Shown here: piece by piece, positions 8,630-17,669 of the stretch
Layout: each line of letters opens with the position of its first letter
Numbering within the stretch: the first letter of the stretch is position 1
DNA from: Psychrobacter immobilis
GTDB lineage: Bacteria; Pseudomonadota; Gammaproteobacteria; Pseudomonadales; Moraxellaceae
Assembly (NCBI RefSeq): GCF_904846065.1
Contig: NZ_CAJGZV010000001.1
Coordinates: forward strand, 558,001 to 622,000
Length of the DNA stretch: 64,000 bases
Reading direction: 5' to 3'
Translations under genes and position numbers: made by a program
The notes under the pieces: model-generated
What the model was told of the DNA's origin: nothing
Databases searched by the model: none
Seen by the model: only the letters and a program-made list of their open reading frames with translations

Positions 8630-9355
8630 ATGGATTGGAATTGGCAGGTCATTTTTGATAGTATTCCTGATTTATTAAACGGGGCAGTATTGACCGTACA
8701 GCTGGTAGTTATCTCAGGTATTATCGGTCTATTTTTTGGTTTGGTTTTAGCCCAGTTGCGCTTGTCAAAAAATTGGCTGGTACAGATACTACCATTTTCT
8801 TATATCTTCTTCTTCCGTGGCACGCCGCTGCTGGTACAGATATTTTTGATTTATTATGGTCTAGGACAGTTTGAGGCCATACGGAATTCGTTCTTATGGG
8901 AACCTGTGCTCAGTCAAGCGTATTGGTGTGCCATCATTGCCTTTACCATGAATACCAGTGCTTATTTGGCAGAAATCATTCGCGGTGCGATTCAGACTAT
9001 TCCTGTTGGTGAGCTCGAAGCAGCTGACGCTATCGGTATGTCGAAATGGCAGAAGCTTACGCGTATTACCTTACCCCGTGCCTTTGGTATTGTCATTCCA
9101 GCTTATAGCAATGAAGTGATCTTTATGCTAAAAGGCAGTGCGCTTGCGTCAACCATCGCTTTGATGGATATCACGGGTGTCGCTCGAACCATTAGTGCGC
9201 GAACTTATACCTTGATGGAGCTGTTCTTTGCTGCTGGTATTATTTACCTTCTATTATCATGGGTGATTCTGTTTAGCTTTAGGTTGTTTGAAAAAAGAAT
9301 GAACCGCCACACAAGCTATGTACCGCCTGATGTAATGACCAATACCATACCTTAA
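8630..9355 (+). CDS. Amino-acid ABC transporter permease (HisM/ArtM type)
   Basis: A 241-residue inner-membrane permease, with ATG 8630 preceded by AGGAG. It contains FFFRGTPLLVQIFLIYYGLG and the EAA loop TIPVGELEAADAIGMSKWQKL. It pairs with the preceding permease, 12 bp upstream, in the same transcript. The two proteins are homologous but clearly diverged. A long perfect hairpin about 20 bp after the stop ends the unit. Confidence 0.9.
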   Translation: MDWNWQVIFDSIPDLLNGAVLTVQLVVISGIIGLFFGLVLAQLRLSKNWLVQILPFSYIFFFRGTPLLVQIFLIYYGLGQFEAIRNSFLWEPVLSQAYWCAIIAFTMNTSAYLAEIIRGAIQTIPVGELEAADAIGMSKWQKLTRITLPRAFGIVIPAYSNEVIFMLKGSALASTIALMDITGVARTISARTYTLMELFFAAGIIYLLLSWVILFSFRLFEKRMNRHTSYVPPDVMTNTIP

Positions 9356-9377
9356 TGGTTTGGCTCAAAATAATGCT

Positions 9378-9431
9378 AAACAAAATAATAGCGGGTTAAT
9401 ATCTTAATATTAACCCGCTATTATTTTGTTT
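9378..9431. terminator. 25-bp perfect inverted repeat, terminator of the ABC importer genes
   Basis: Left arm 9378-9402 and right arm 9407-9431 are exact complements around a four-base loop. The AT-rich outer part gives a T-rich 3' flank, so it can work as an intrinsic terminator. The stem is much longer than the other terminators here (8-13 bp). Confidence 0.7.
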
Positions 9432-9551
9432 AGCTGCCATTTATCTCATTTTTATGGCTATTTTTAAAATGAAGATAAGCCCTAGAAAAATAGCGACAGA
9501 TAGTGCAGTATGTATGACCAACCTATCAATAATCTGCTGTGAGTGCCTAGT

Positions 9552-10268
9552 ATGAGCCAATCACCCCATATGTCGTTAATCAATGCGATTGCTGCCAGTG
9601 TCAATGATGACGCGAGCATCGCAATGGTTAACGATAGCGTACGTGCATCCATCGGCAAGGTGGTCTGTGTCGGTCGTAACTATGCGGAACACGCCCGCGA
9701 GCTTGGCAATGAGATACCAAAATCACCCATCTTATTTATGAAACCAGCATCGTCAGTGGTCAGTGTGCGTCATGATATCGTCCGTCCCAATCCAGCAATA
9801 TATGGTGAGACCCATTATGAAGCTGAGCTGTGTGTGCAATTAGCAGCAGACTTATCGGCAGCCACGCTTGAACAAGCACAGCAAGCGATAGGTGGCGTGA
9901 CTTTGGGGCTGGATTTGACCTTACGTGACTTGCAAAGTAAGCTCAAAGAAAAAGGTCATCCATGGGAGCGTGCTAAGTGTTTCGATGGTGCCTGTGTACT
10001 TGCTGATTGGATTGATCCGCAAGCTTTTAGTGATTTTAGCCATGTCGAATATCAGCTTTATATTAATGATGAGTTGAAGCAAGATGGTGACAGTGCCTTG
10101 ATGCTATTTCCAGCGTATGAATTACTGGCAGAGATTAGCCATGCCTTTAGCTTACAAGCAGGTGACGTGATTATGACTGGAACGCCGAGCGGCGTTGGCA
10201 TATTACAAGCAGGCGATGCGTTAAAGTTGAAGCTCGGTGCCCATGAATGGCAGGCTAAGGTTCAATAA
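9552..10268 (+). CDS. Fumarylacetoacetate hydrolase (FAH) family protein
   Basis: A 238-residue FAH-fold protein. Visible features are VVCVGRNYAEHARELGN, SPILFMKPASSVV, the metal-binding HYEAELCVQL strand, TLRDLQSKLKEKGHPWERAK and the C-terminal MTGTPSGVGIL signature. The size fits single-domain family members such as YcgM-like acylpyruvases or oxaloacetate decarboxylases, not full-length fumarylacetoacetase. ATG 9552 is preferred to the GTG at 9543; ATG 9570 is also possible, as the ribosome binding site is weak. It stands alone between two terminators, so the substrate cannot be inferred from context. Confidence 0.85.
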   Translation: MSQSPHMSLINAIAASVNDDASIAMVNDSVRASIGKVVCVGRNYAEHARELGNEIPKSPILFMKPASSVVSVRHDIVRPNPAIYGETHYEAELCVQLAADLSAATLEQAQQAIGGVTLGLDLTLRDLQSKLKEKGHPWERAKCFDGACVLADWIDPQAFSDFSHVEYQLYINDELKQDGDSALMLFPAYELLAEISHAFSLQAGDVIMTGTPSGVGILQAGDALKLKLGAHEWQAKVQ

Positions 10269-10318
10269 ATTTTTATAGCAGTACTATTTTATCAGTCGTC
10301 AAATGCAGCGACGCCATC

Positions 10319-10350
10319 AAAAAATCCCAAGTTAACGCTTGGGATTTTTT
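10319..10350 (+). terminator. Rho-independent terminator after the FAH-family gene
   Basis: A 13-bp perfect inverted repeat (10319-10331 and 10338-10350) with core ATCCCAAG/CTTGGGAT, a six-base loop and a T-run. Confidence 0.85.
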
Positions 10351-10376
10351 TCGTTTTATGAGGTGCTCACAAAGTG

Positions 10377-10432
10377 CTGTCATGAGAATGTCATCTATGT
10401 TTCAACGTTCTGTCATAAACTCTCGGTAGACT
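10377..10432 (+). promoter_or_regulatory. Tandem Pho boxes and -10 element of phoX
   Basis: TGTCAT occurs at 10378, 10389 and 10411, with the degenerate TTTCAA at 10400, so four half-sites lie at exact 11-bp steps. The first 18 bp (10377-10394) match the PhoB consensus at 15 positions. TAGACT (10427-10432) lies 10 bp after the last half-site, the usual place of the -10 box in PhoB-activated promoters. Control of the downstream phosphatase by phosphate starvation is therefore strongly suggested. Confidence 0.75.
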
Positions 10433-10518
10433 TAGGCGTAATTCGTATTTTTGTGGTGGTAATTGTAAAGCCGCGACCAACTCTCCGCCAATCCAGCCTA
10501 ACAGCAAGGTGACTGATA

Positions 10519-12720
10519 ATGACATTATTGAATAATAAACAACCACTTGCCCATGAAGTCGTTGAAGATTCTAATCCGACCGACAATATCGATTTTCAAA
10601 CCATTATTAGTCGTCGTTTAAATCGTCGTAGTATCCTAAAAGGTGGCACAGGATTGACGGCGGCGGCTTTTTTTGGGGCGTTACCTTTGGTTGGCTGTAG
10701 CGATGATGATGACAGCAGTCCTATCAAAAATACTGATAATAACGCGGCTATTCCTGCACAGGGCGATCTCAAACGTCCCGAAACTTTGAAGTTTACGGCA
10801 GTGGCGCATTCAACTGCCGAAACGATGAGCGTGGCAGCAGGCTATAAAGCCGAGATGATATTACCACTTGGTACGCCGCTGATATCTGGTATCGATGATT
10901 GGAAAGACAATCGAGAGCAGTCGGCAGAGTCATTCGAATGGCGCATGGGTGATAACCATGATGGCATGTGGTTCTTTGGTAAAAAGGGCGGCGCTTATGA
11001 TGCTAAAGCGGCAGAGAATGGGCTGCTAGTGATGAATCATGAATATGTAAATAGTAATGAGCTGAGTCCGTTTGGCTATCATGTGATCCAAGATAATAAT
11101 GCCGCGCCCATCTTTCAAAATCGTCGCCTCGCAAGTGACGTGCGTAGGGAAGTTAATTGCCATGGGGTAGCAGTGGTTGAGATGAAACGTCGCGCTGATG
11201 GCATGGGCTATGAGATGGTAGCTGATTCGAAATATAATCGCCGTCTCACGAGTAGTAGTACAGCGCAGTTAACAGGGCCCGTTGCTGGCTCTGATTTGGT
11301 CAAGACTAAGTTTGATCCGACAGGCTTTCAGACTCGCGGCATCAATAATAACTGCGGTGCAGGTTTGTCACCTTGGGGCACCTATCTGACCACCGAAGAG
11401 AACTTTTTAGGGGTATTCGCCCGTGGGCAAGACGCTAGCCAATTAAGTGATGGGCAAAATTATGGTCGCGAGCGCTACGGTGCAACAGAGGATTTCCCAG
11501 GTTGGGAGTATCTGTGGCACACACCTGAAGCCAAAGATGCCAAGATAGCCGATGAGTTTTCGCGCTGGGATATGACTGCTGTCGGTACCAGTGCGGCTGA
11601 CGATTATCGTAATGGCTTTAATACCTTTGGCTATATCACCGAAATTGACCCTTTTGACCAAAACTCTATGCCGCAAAAACGTACGGCACTGGGACGTTTT
11701 GCCCATGAAAACTGTGCTTATGCCCCCGTCGAACAAGGCAAACCGGTGGTCTTTTATATGGGCGATGATGCTCGCGGCGAATATATTTATAAGTTTGTCT
11801 CCAAAGTCACATGGTCAAATAGTGATATCGGCGGTGGCTTAAAAGCGGGCGATAAGTATTTGAATGATGGCACGCTCTATGTTGCTATCTTTAATGAAGA
11901 TGGCAGCGGTGAATGGAAAGCACTCGTCCATAGTCAAAACGGACTGGATGCCTCCAATACAGTATTGCCTTTTAATGGGCAGGATGAGGTTCTGGTTTTT
12001 GCTCGTGCCGCAGCAGATGTGGTCGGTGCAACCAAAATGGATCGACCAGAGTGGGTATCGGTTAGCCCTATGACGGGTGAGGTATACGTCACATTGACCA
12101 ATAATAAATACCGCGGCGTACGTGAGGATCAACCTGTCTCAGCCTCTAATCCGCGTAGCTATCAGGCAGGTGAAAAAGCGGCAGGTAATGACAACGGTCA
12201 TATCATTCGCTGGGCAGAAGCAGGTGGCGATCATGCGGCCATGAGTTTTGAGTGGGATATTTATCTGTTTGCTACGCCTTATGATCTGGCCGCAGAAAAT
12301 TTGTCACAGTTAAATGATAGCAATGATTTGTCTTCTCCCGATGGTTTGTACTTCGATCCGCGTGGCGTATTATGGATTCAGAGCGATGATGGCGCTTATA
12401 CCGATATCAGCAGTTGTATGTTACTGGCGGCGCTGCCGGGTAAAGTCAGTGATGGGACAGCCATAACGACCTCAGCAGGACAACAAACACGAGTTGGGAT
12501 GCCTGCTAGTAATGACAATATCAAACGTTTTTTTGTCGGTCCTGAAGGTTGTGAAGTCACAGGTATTACCATGGCTCCTGACTTTAAAACCTTATTTATC
12601 AATATTCAGCATCCGGGTAATACTTGGGGCGCTATTGCTGGAGGCAGTACGCCGCGCTCAGCGACCGTGATGATTACGCGCGAAGATGGCGATGTCATAC
12701 TGGCAGAGTCGTTTGTCTAG
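10519..12720 (+). CDS. phoX: PhoX-family alkaline phosphatase (DUF839), Tat-exported
   Basis: Periplasmic phosphomonoesterase of the calcium/iron-dependent PhoX family, releasing phosphate from organic esters. The 733-residue protein starts with a Tat signal: twin arginine in NRRSILKGG at about residue 35, then a hydrophobic stretch ending in LVGC, which could also be lipidated. Family landmarks follow in order: LLVMNHEYVNSNE, NCHGVAVVEM, NNNCGAGLSPWGTYLTTEEN, GRFAHENCAYAP, DDARGEYIYKF and SSPDGLYFDPRGVLWIQSDDG. It is monocistronic, with tandem Pho boxes upstream and a terminator downstream, so PhoB control is expected. Confidence 0.92.
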   Translation: MTLLNNKQPLAHEVVEDSNPTDNIDFQTIISRRLNRRSILKGGTGLTAAAFFGALPLVGCSDDDDSSPIKNTDNNAAIPAQGDLKRPETLKFTAVAHSTAETMSVAAGYKAEMILPLGTPLISGIDDWKDNREQSAESFEWRMGDNHDGMWFFGKKGGAYDAKAAENGLLVMNHEYVNSNELSPFGYHVIQDNNAAPIFQNRRLASDVRREVNCHGVAVVEMKRRADGMGYEMVADSKYNRRLTSSSTAQLTGPVAGSDLVKTKFDPTGFQTRGINNNCGAGLSPWGTYLTTEENFLGVFARGQDASQLSDGQNYGRERYGATEDFPGWEYLWHTPEAKDAKIADEFSRWDMTAVGTSAADDYRNGFNTFGYITEIDPFDQNSMPQKRTALGRFAHENCAYAPVEQGKPVVFYMGDDARGEYIYKFVSKVTWSNSDIGGGLKAGDKYLNDGTLYVAIFNEDGSGEWKALVHSQNGLDASNTVLPFNGQDEVLVFARAAADVVGATKMDRPEWVSVSPMTGEVYVTLTNNKYRGVREDQPVSASNPRSYQAGEKAAGNDNGHIIRWAEAGGDHAAMSFEWDIYLFATPYDLAAENLSQLNDSNDLSSPDGLYFDPRGVLWIQSDDGAYTDISSCMLLAALPGKVSDGTAITTSAGQQTRVGMPASNDNIKRFFVGPEGCEVTGITMAPDFKTLFINIQHPGNTWGAIAGGSTPRSATVMITREDGDVILAESFV

Positions 12721-12762
12721 TTAGACATTTGCATGAGTAATGATGTTTCTTACTCAACACAT

Positions 12763-12792
12763 AAATCCCAAGTCATGGCTTGGGATTTTGTA
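12763..12792 (+). terminator. Rho-independent terminator after phoX
   Basis: Perfect stem AAATCCCAAG/CTTGGGATTT (12763-12772 and 12779-12788) with a six-base loop and a short T-rich tail. The stem core is the same as in the terminator at 10319-10350. Confidence 0.75.
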
Positions 12793-12948
12793 TTTTGGAG
12801 GATAGTTATTAATATGCAAGCATTGGTATTAAAGGATAGCGCCTTTCTTTGACAATAAAGATACTTGATAGTTAAATCATTCTCTTCTGTTTATGACAAT
12901 TACAGGATAGTATGGAAAATCCCTTCAACTGCTTGATATGTTAACACT

Positions 12949-14418
12949 ATGACCAGTCCAAAACCTTTAGAAACCATTCATGATTTATTTGCCACCACTC
13001 GGCGTCCAACTGCTATTGAGTCGGATACTGGTGAAGGTTTTCAGGGCGATGTCTATGAAGAGTTGGCGAAACTCGAATATATCTATGTCGATGAGCTGAG
13101 CGCCGAGACGGTGGACAACAGTTATAGCAAACCGCATCAGCCTATTACGTTGGTTGATTTTTTTGAAGGCTTGGCTCAGTTGGCAACGATGGGCGTGGTG
13201 GAAGTCACTGATATTGTAGAGGCTATCCATCGTGAGATTCTGCTGCGTCCTTTAGGGCGGTTTAATAAAGGCAATATTGAGCACTGGCAGCGCGGTATCA
13301 CAGGGCGGATTTATGGCACGGTGCGTTATACGATGCAATTGGTGGGCAATAATCTTGCCTCAGGGCTGCGTCTTTATAACACTGTTTCTAAACCCAAAAA
13401 AATACAACCTTTACCCAAAAACTTACGTCGCTTGGTCAATATTCTAAATGGCGTCATGGGCGATCACCTTATCACTCATCACAACCCATTGGCAGTATCG
13501 ATGGTGCTATATGATGAATACAATCGTGTACAAAGTGGCGCGCTGTCAGGGCGCGTTATTATCTTATGCCATGGGCTTTGTATGAGTCACTTGAGCTGGC
13601 AAGTATCTGGAGAAGGCAATTTGGGTGAAGCGTTGGTCAATCACTTGCCAAAAGCGACGGTTCTGTATTTAAACTATAATACGGGTCGGCGTATTTCTAG
13701 CAACGGACGTAGCTTTGCAAAAGTCTTGCAAGATTTGGTGGAGAATAATCCCGACGTCACTCAAATAGATTTAATCGGTCATAGTATGGGCGGTTTGTTG
13801 AGCCGTAGTGCGCTATTTTATGGTAAAGAGCAGGGCTTTAGCTGGGTCAAACGCGTGGGCAATCTTGTCACCTTAGGCTCACCGCATCATGGCGCAAGCT
13901 TGGAGCAGATTGGACATTTTGTTCAAGATAAAATCGCTAAGCTGCCTTTTGCAGGATCATTGGCTAAATTGGGCGACTTGCGTAGCGCTGGTATTATAGA
14001 TTTACGTTACGGCAGTATTCGCGATGCTGATTGGAAGTCTACCGCAGGGCGCAGCGTGCTGCCAGCAGAGTTTCGTCATCCCACGCGTTTGCCCCTGCAT
14101 GTGAATACCTATTTAGTAGCGGCAGCTTTGATTGAAACTCATTATGAATCTAAGACCACAAGTTTGCTTGGAGACGGGTTGGTCTCAGTAGAGTCAGCGC
14201 TCGGCGAATATACCGAAGAGCATACGCTAGCAGTACCAGAGGGACATAAGGCGATTTTTTATGGGGTCAATCACATGAATTTAATCTACAGCGATAGAGT
14301 ACATGAGCAAGTTATTGCTTGGCTGTTGGATAATAGGCTAGGCGATGCCCATGATGCAAAGTATGGGCTTGATAGTCGTATCTATTCTTATCCAGAAGTG
14401 GATGAAGTAGCCAATTAA
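12949..14418 (+). CDS. Alpha/beta hydrolase, lipase/PGAP1-like esterase
   Basis: A 489-residue cytoplasmic protein with no signal peptide. The oxyanion region is VIILCHGLCMSHLSWQ and the nucleophile elbow is LIGHSMGGLLSRSA, with the Ser of GHSMGG as likely nucleophile. LVTLGSPHHGASLEQIG resembles PGAP1- and lipase-like triacylglycerol hydrolases. A late DGLVSVESALG and a His in FYGVNHMNLIYSD probably supply the acid and His. The N-terminal third shows no recognisable domain and may form a cap. The true substrate is unknown. The start has a poor ribosome binding site but no better candidate is visible. Confidence 0.8.
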   Translation: MTSPKPLETIHDLFATTRRPTAIESDTGEGFQGDVYEELAKLEYIYVDELSAETVDNSYSKPHQPITLVDFFEGLAQLATMGVVEVTDIVEAIHREILLRPLGRFNKGNIEHWQRGITGRIYGTVRYTMQLVGNNLASGLRLYNTVSKPKKIQPLPKNLRRLVNILNGVMGDHLITHHNPLAVSMVLYDEYNRVQSGALSGRVIILCHGLCMSHLSWQVSGEGNLGEALVNHLPKATVLYLNYNTGRRISSNGRSFAKVLQDLVENNPDVTQIDLIGHSMGGLLSRSALFYGKEQGFSWVKRVGNLVTLGSPHHGASLEQIGHFVQDKIAKLPFAGSLAKLGDLRSAGIIDLRYGSIRDADWKSTAGRSVLPAEFRHPTRLPLHVNTYLVAAALIETHYESKTTSLLGDGLVSVESALGEYTEEHTLAVPEGHKAIFYGVNHMNLIYSDRVHEQVIAWLLDNRLGDAHDAKYGLDSRIYSYPEVDEVAN

Positions 14419-14470
14419 GCGTGCTCGAAACCATTTATATCGTCAGTCATAAATTTCAAGCCCTGACATT

Positions 14471-14505
14471 AAAAACCCCCAAGCGTCACACTTGAGGGTT
14501 TTTTT
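14471..14505. terminator. Bidirectional terminator between the hydrolase gene and hslO
   Basis: AAAAACCCCCAAG pairs with CTTGAGGGTTTTT with one mismatch around a seven-base loop. It lies between convergent genes and has U-tracts on both strands. Confidence 0.8.
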
Positions 14506-14534
14506 ATTACTAAGCGAGCTGCACTAAATCCTAA

Positions 14535-15515
14535 TTACTCAGAAAATATCGTGGTCACATCGTCTTTATTAAATTTATACATCTCGCCACAAAACCCGCA
14601 ATCCATCTCAAAGTTACCGCCTTGCTCATCAATGATGTCTAAGGCTTCTGCTTCACCGATTTGCTCAATGGCCATCTCACATTTCTCACGTGAGCAGGTG
14701 CAACCAAATGATAATGCAACAGGATCGGGCGCGACGACATTTTCTTCATGATACAAGCGATAAAGGATTTCGTTGGCATCAAGCGTGGTCAACTCTTCAG
14801 CTTTCACTGTCCGTGTCAAAACGCTCAGACGCGTCCATAAATCATCGTCGATACCCGCATCTTGGTTTTGCTCGACTTCATAGGTTTCTTCAGCAGTACG
14901 AGGAAGCATCTGTACCAACATTCCACCCGCTTGCAGACCATCAGACGCCAAATTAATCAAGGTTGGAATCTGCGCCGATTGCTTTTGGTAGTGCGCTAAG
15001 CAGTCTGCCAAATTGTCATGGCTGCGCTCGACGATGCCTTGATAGGCTTCGCCGCCTTCAGGCTGAATGTTAATAAACAATACGCCTTGACCCATCGCAC
15101 CCAATTCAGCAAATGCCTCTTTGGCATGAGTCATATTTTCCCAAGCCTGTACTTGCTCATCAGTCTCACCCTTCCAGCTAGCAAGGGCACGGATGATACC
15201 GTCTTGATTGCATTCTGCCATTGCCCAGTTTAGCAAGCTATCGCTGTCCGATGATTGCAATTGAATCGACAGATGACCATTGATTTTGACCGTGCCGATA
15301 AGCAAACTCGCTGCTGTCAGCATCTCACCCAATAAGCGCTTGATCGCTTCAGGATAAGGCTTTTGGGCTATCGTACTGGCATAGCTGCGTGATAGGCGCA
15401 CCACATCACCGCGCACCGGCGAATCTTCAATAAAGAAACGTTGACGTACGTCATTGTCACTATGGTTGCCAGCGTTCTGGCTGTCCGTATTAGGGACTTG
15501 AGTATCTTGTGTCAT
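14535..15515 (-). CDS. hslO: Redox-regulated chaperone Hsp33
   Basis: Cytosolic holdase chaperone switched on by oxidation. The 326-residue protein has the family's N-terminal domain (about 25-255; RGDVVRLSRSY, ETDEQVQAWEN) and a C-terminal zinc centre made of CTC and CGFC motifs, the four redox cysteines of Hsp33. An extra Cys lies in SREKCEM just after the first motif. The N-terminal extension of about 20 residues (MTQDTQVPNTDSQNAG) is polar and probably disordered. The gene is alone on its strand, divergent from gltI. Confidence 0.95.
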   Translation of the reverse strand: MTQDTQVPNTDSQNAGNHSDNDVRQRFFIEDSPVRGDVVRLSRSYASTIAQKPYPEAIKRLLGEMLTAASLLIGTVKINGHLSIQLQSSDSDSLLNWAMAECNQDGIIRALASWKGETDEQVQAWENMTHAKEAFAELGAMGQGVLFINIQPEGGEAYQGIVERSHDNLADCLAHYQKQSAQIPTLINLASDGLQAGGMLVQMLPRTAEETYEVEQNQDAGIDDDLWTRLSVLTRTVKAEELTTLDANEILYRLYHEENVVAPDPVALSFGCTCSREKCEMAIEQIGEAEALDIIDEQGGNFEMDCGFCGEMYKFNKDDVTTIFSE

Positions 15516-15830
15516 AGGTCATTTATAGTATTAAGAAGTTGTTAGCTTTATGGGGATTCATCGTGATTTATCAATTGCTCTTTAGATATTGTTTAACAGA
15601 TTAAAGACGTTTATTGGATAGTTATGGCGATACTAAACCCGATATCCTCAAAAAATAAGCCTCATTAAAAATTTTTTACCCACACCCGCTAATTTGTTGT
15701 ACAGTAACATTAAGTTGCATTGTGATAAATAACAGCAACAACAACCGCATGGATGCGTGGCAATGAGGTCAATGAATAAGACCTGTGTCGTCCAAGCACT
15801 CATTCAATCTTGTGATAATGTGATAAAAGG
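15516..15830. other. Divergent intergenic region hslO / gltI
   Basis: These 315 bp must hold promoters for both directions. The gltI-proximal half is AT-rich. No unambiguous promoter pair, operator or RNA element was identified. AAAAGG at 15825-15830 is the ribosome binding site that decides the gltI start. Confidence 0.45.
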
Positions 15831-15839
15831 ATGTATCTC

Positions 15840-16826
15840 ATGAGCTATCTATCTTCTAGGTCTTTCTCTAAACCTTTAACTCTCGCTGCTTTTATGGCGC
15901 TAGGTCTTGCAGGGTGTAATAACAGTAGCCAAACCAGCACTGATGCGCCAGCAGATGATGCAACAGCGACAGAAACCACTACCAACGGTACTCTACAAAA
16001 AATCAAAGACTCAGGTACTATCGTGGTCGGTCACCGTGACTCTTCTATTCCATTTTCTTATATCGCTGACGACCCAAATCAGCCGATTGGTTATGCGCAC
16101 GATTTAGAGATGAAAGTCGTCGAAGCGGTTAAGCAAAAGCTAAACATGCCAGACCTCAACGTCCGTTATAACCTTATCACCTCACAAACCCGTATTCCCT
16201 TGGTACAAAACGGCACGGTCGACTTTGAATGTGGTTCAACCACCAACAACGAAGAGCGTCAAAAACAAGTGGCATTCTCCAACGGTTTCTTTGAAATCGG
16301 TACGCGTTTATTGACCAAAAAAGACTCAGGTATTCAAGATTTCGAAGACCTAAAAGGTAAGACCTTAGTCACCACCGCAGGCACAACTTCAGAGCGTTAT
16401 ATTCGTCAGTACAACGATGACAACAAAATGGACATGAATATCATCTCAGCAAAAGACCACGGCGAAGGCTTCCTTATGCTAGAAAATGGTCGCGCTGATG
16501 CCTTTATGATGGATGATGTACTACTTGCTGGCGAAAAAGCCAAAGCAAAAAATCCTGATGAATGGGTCATCGTCGGCACGCCGCAATCGTTTGAGATTTA
16601 TGGTTGCATGATGCGTAAAGATGATCCTGAGTTCAAAGCAGTGGTCGATGAAGCGTTAGCGAATGTCTTTAAATCAGGGGAAATCAACAGCATTTATGAC
16701 AAGTGGTTCTTAAACCCAATCCCACCAAAGAACGTCAATCTAAACTTTGAGATGTCTGACAACTTAAAAGCCTTGATTGCCAGTCCGCATGACAGCGCTC
16801 AGCCGAAAGTTGCGACGGCACAGTAA
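15840..16826 (+). CDS. gltI: Glutamate/aspartate ABC transporter receptor lipoprotein
   Basis: Captures acidic amino acids for the GltJKL transporter. The 328-residue protein has a signal peptide with lipobox LAGC (Cys26), then LQKIKDSGTIVVGHRDSSIP, LITSQTRIPLVQNGTVDFEC and GSTTNNEERQKQVAFSNGFF, the hallmark regions of GltI/DEBP. The long C-terminal end (NPIPPKNVNLNFEMSDNLKA) is also typical. ATG 15840 is preferred over ATG 15831 because AAAAGG directly abuts 15831 but lies 9 bp from 15840. It is the first gene of a gltIJKL cluster; E. coli GltI is periplasmic and not lipidated, so the lipobox is a difference. Confidence 0.93.
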   Translation: MSYLSSRSFSKPLTLAAFMALGLAGCNNSSQTSTDAPADDATATETTTNGTLQKIKDSGTIVVGHRDSSIPFSYIADDPNQPIGYAHDLEMKVVEAVKQKLNMPDLNVRYNLITSQTRIPLVQNGTVDFECGSTTNNEERQKQVAFSNGFFEIGTRLLTKKDSGIQDFEDLKGKTLVTTAGTTSERYIRQYNDDNKMDMNIISAKDHGEGFLMLENGRADAFMMDDVLLAGEKAKAKNPDEWVIVGTPQSFEIYGCMMRKDDPEFKAVVDEALANVFKSGEINSIYDKWFLNPIPPKNVNLNFEMSDNLKALIASPHDSAQPKVATAQ

Positions 16827-16922
16827 TTATTGTCCTGCAACATAGCTTGCTTACGTGTTAAGACTGATGTTGATATCAATCTGAACACGTAGGATTTTCA
16901 GTCGCTGCTCGGAGAGACAACC

Positions 16923-17669
16923 ATGAATTATAGCTGGAACTGGGGTGTGCTCTTTGAGCAGACTGGTATCGGTAATGAGCTTTATATCCATTGGATGATT
17001 ACTGGTCTTGGCTGGCTACTATTGATTGGTAGTATCGCATGGGCCATTGCTATGGTCGTAGGTACTATCTTTGGCATCATGCGTACTTTGCCTAATAAGA
17101 CCGCTCGTGCCATTGGCACCGCTTATGTGACATTTTTTCGTAATATTCCACTGCTTGTCCAATTGTTCTTTTGGTTTTATATTGCACCTGGCTGGCTCAC
17201 GCCCACGATACAAGAGTGGTGGTATAAAGATTTATCTCCTAATACGTCAGCCATGCTCTCAGCAAGTATCGGTCTTGGCTTATTTACCGCCGCTCGTATC
17301 GTTGAACAGGTGCGTACAGGTATTGAGTCGTTGCCCGAAGGTCAGATCAATGCTGCTTATGCACTAGGCTTTAGTATTCCGCAAGTCTACAAAGAAGTAC
17401 TGCTACCGCAGGCCTTTCGTATTATTTTGCCACCGCTCAGCTCTGAGCTGACCAACTGCTTCAAAAACGCCTCCGTCGCCTCATTAGTGGGGGTAATGGA
17501 GCTGATTAGTCAAACCAAAACCATCAGCGAATACACCCAAAACAGCATCGAGATTTATACCTACGCGACGATTATTTATTTAGTATTTAACTTATCTTTG
17601 ATTGCTATTATGGGGTTAATTGAGCGCAAACTGCGTGTACCTGGGCTCATTGCAGGAGGTCAGAAATGA
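16923..17669 (+). CDS. gltJ: Glutamate/aspartate ABC transporter permease GltJ
   Basis: A 248-residue inner-membrane permease of the HisMQ family. It contains MNYSWNWGVLFEQTG at the N-terminus, as in GltJ, FFRNIPLLVQLFFWFY in the middle and the EAA loop SLPEGQINAAYALGFSIPQVY. The start is ATG 16923, with GGAGAGAC upstream. Its stop overlaps the gltK start, so the two are translationally coupled and form the heterodimeric channel. Confidence 0.93.
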   Translation: MNYSWNWGVLFEQTGIGNELYIHWMITGLGWLLLIGSIAWAIAMVVGTIFGIMRTLPNKTARAIGTAYVTFFRNIPLLVQLFFWFYIAPGWLTPTIQEWWYKDLSPNTSAMLSASIGLGLFTAARIVEQVRTGIESLPEGQINAAYALGFSIPQVYKEVLLPQAFRIILPPLSSELTNCFKNASVASLVGVMELISQTKTISEYTQNSIEIYTYATIIYLVFNLSLIAIMGLIERKLRVPGLIAGGQK

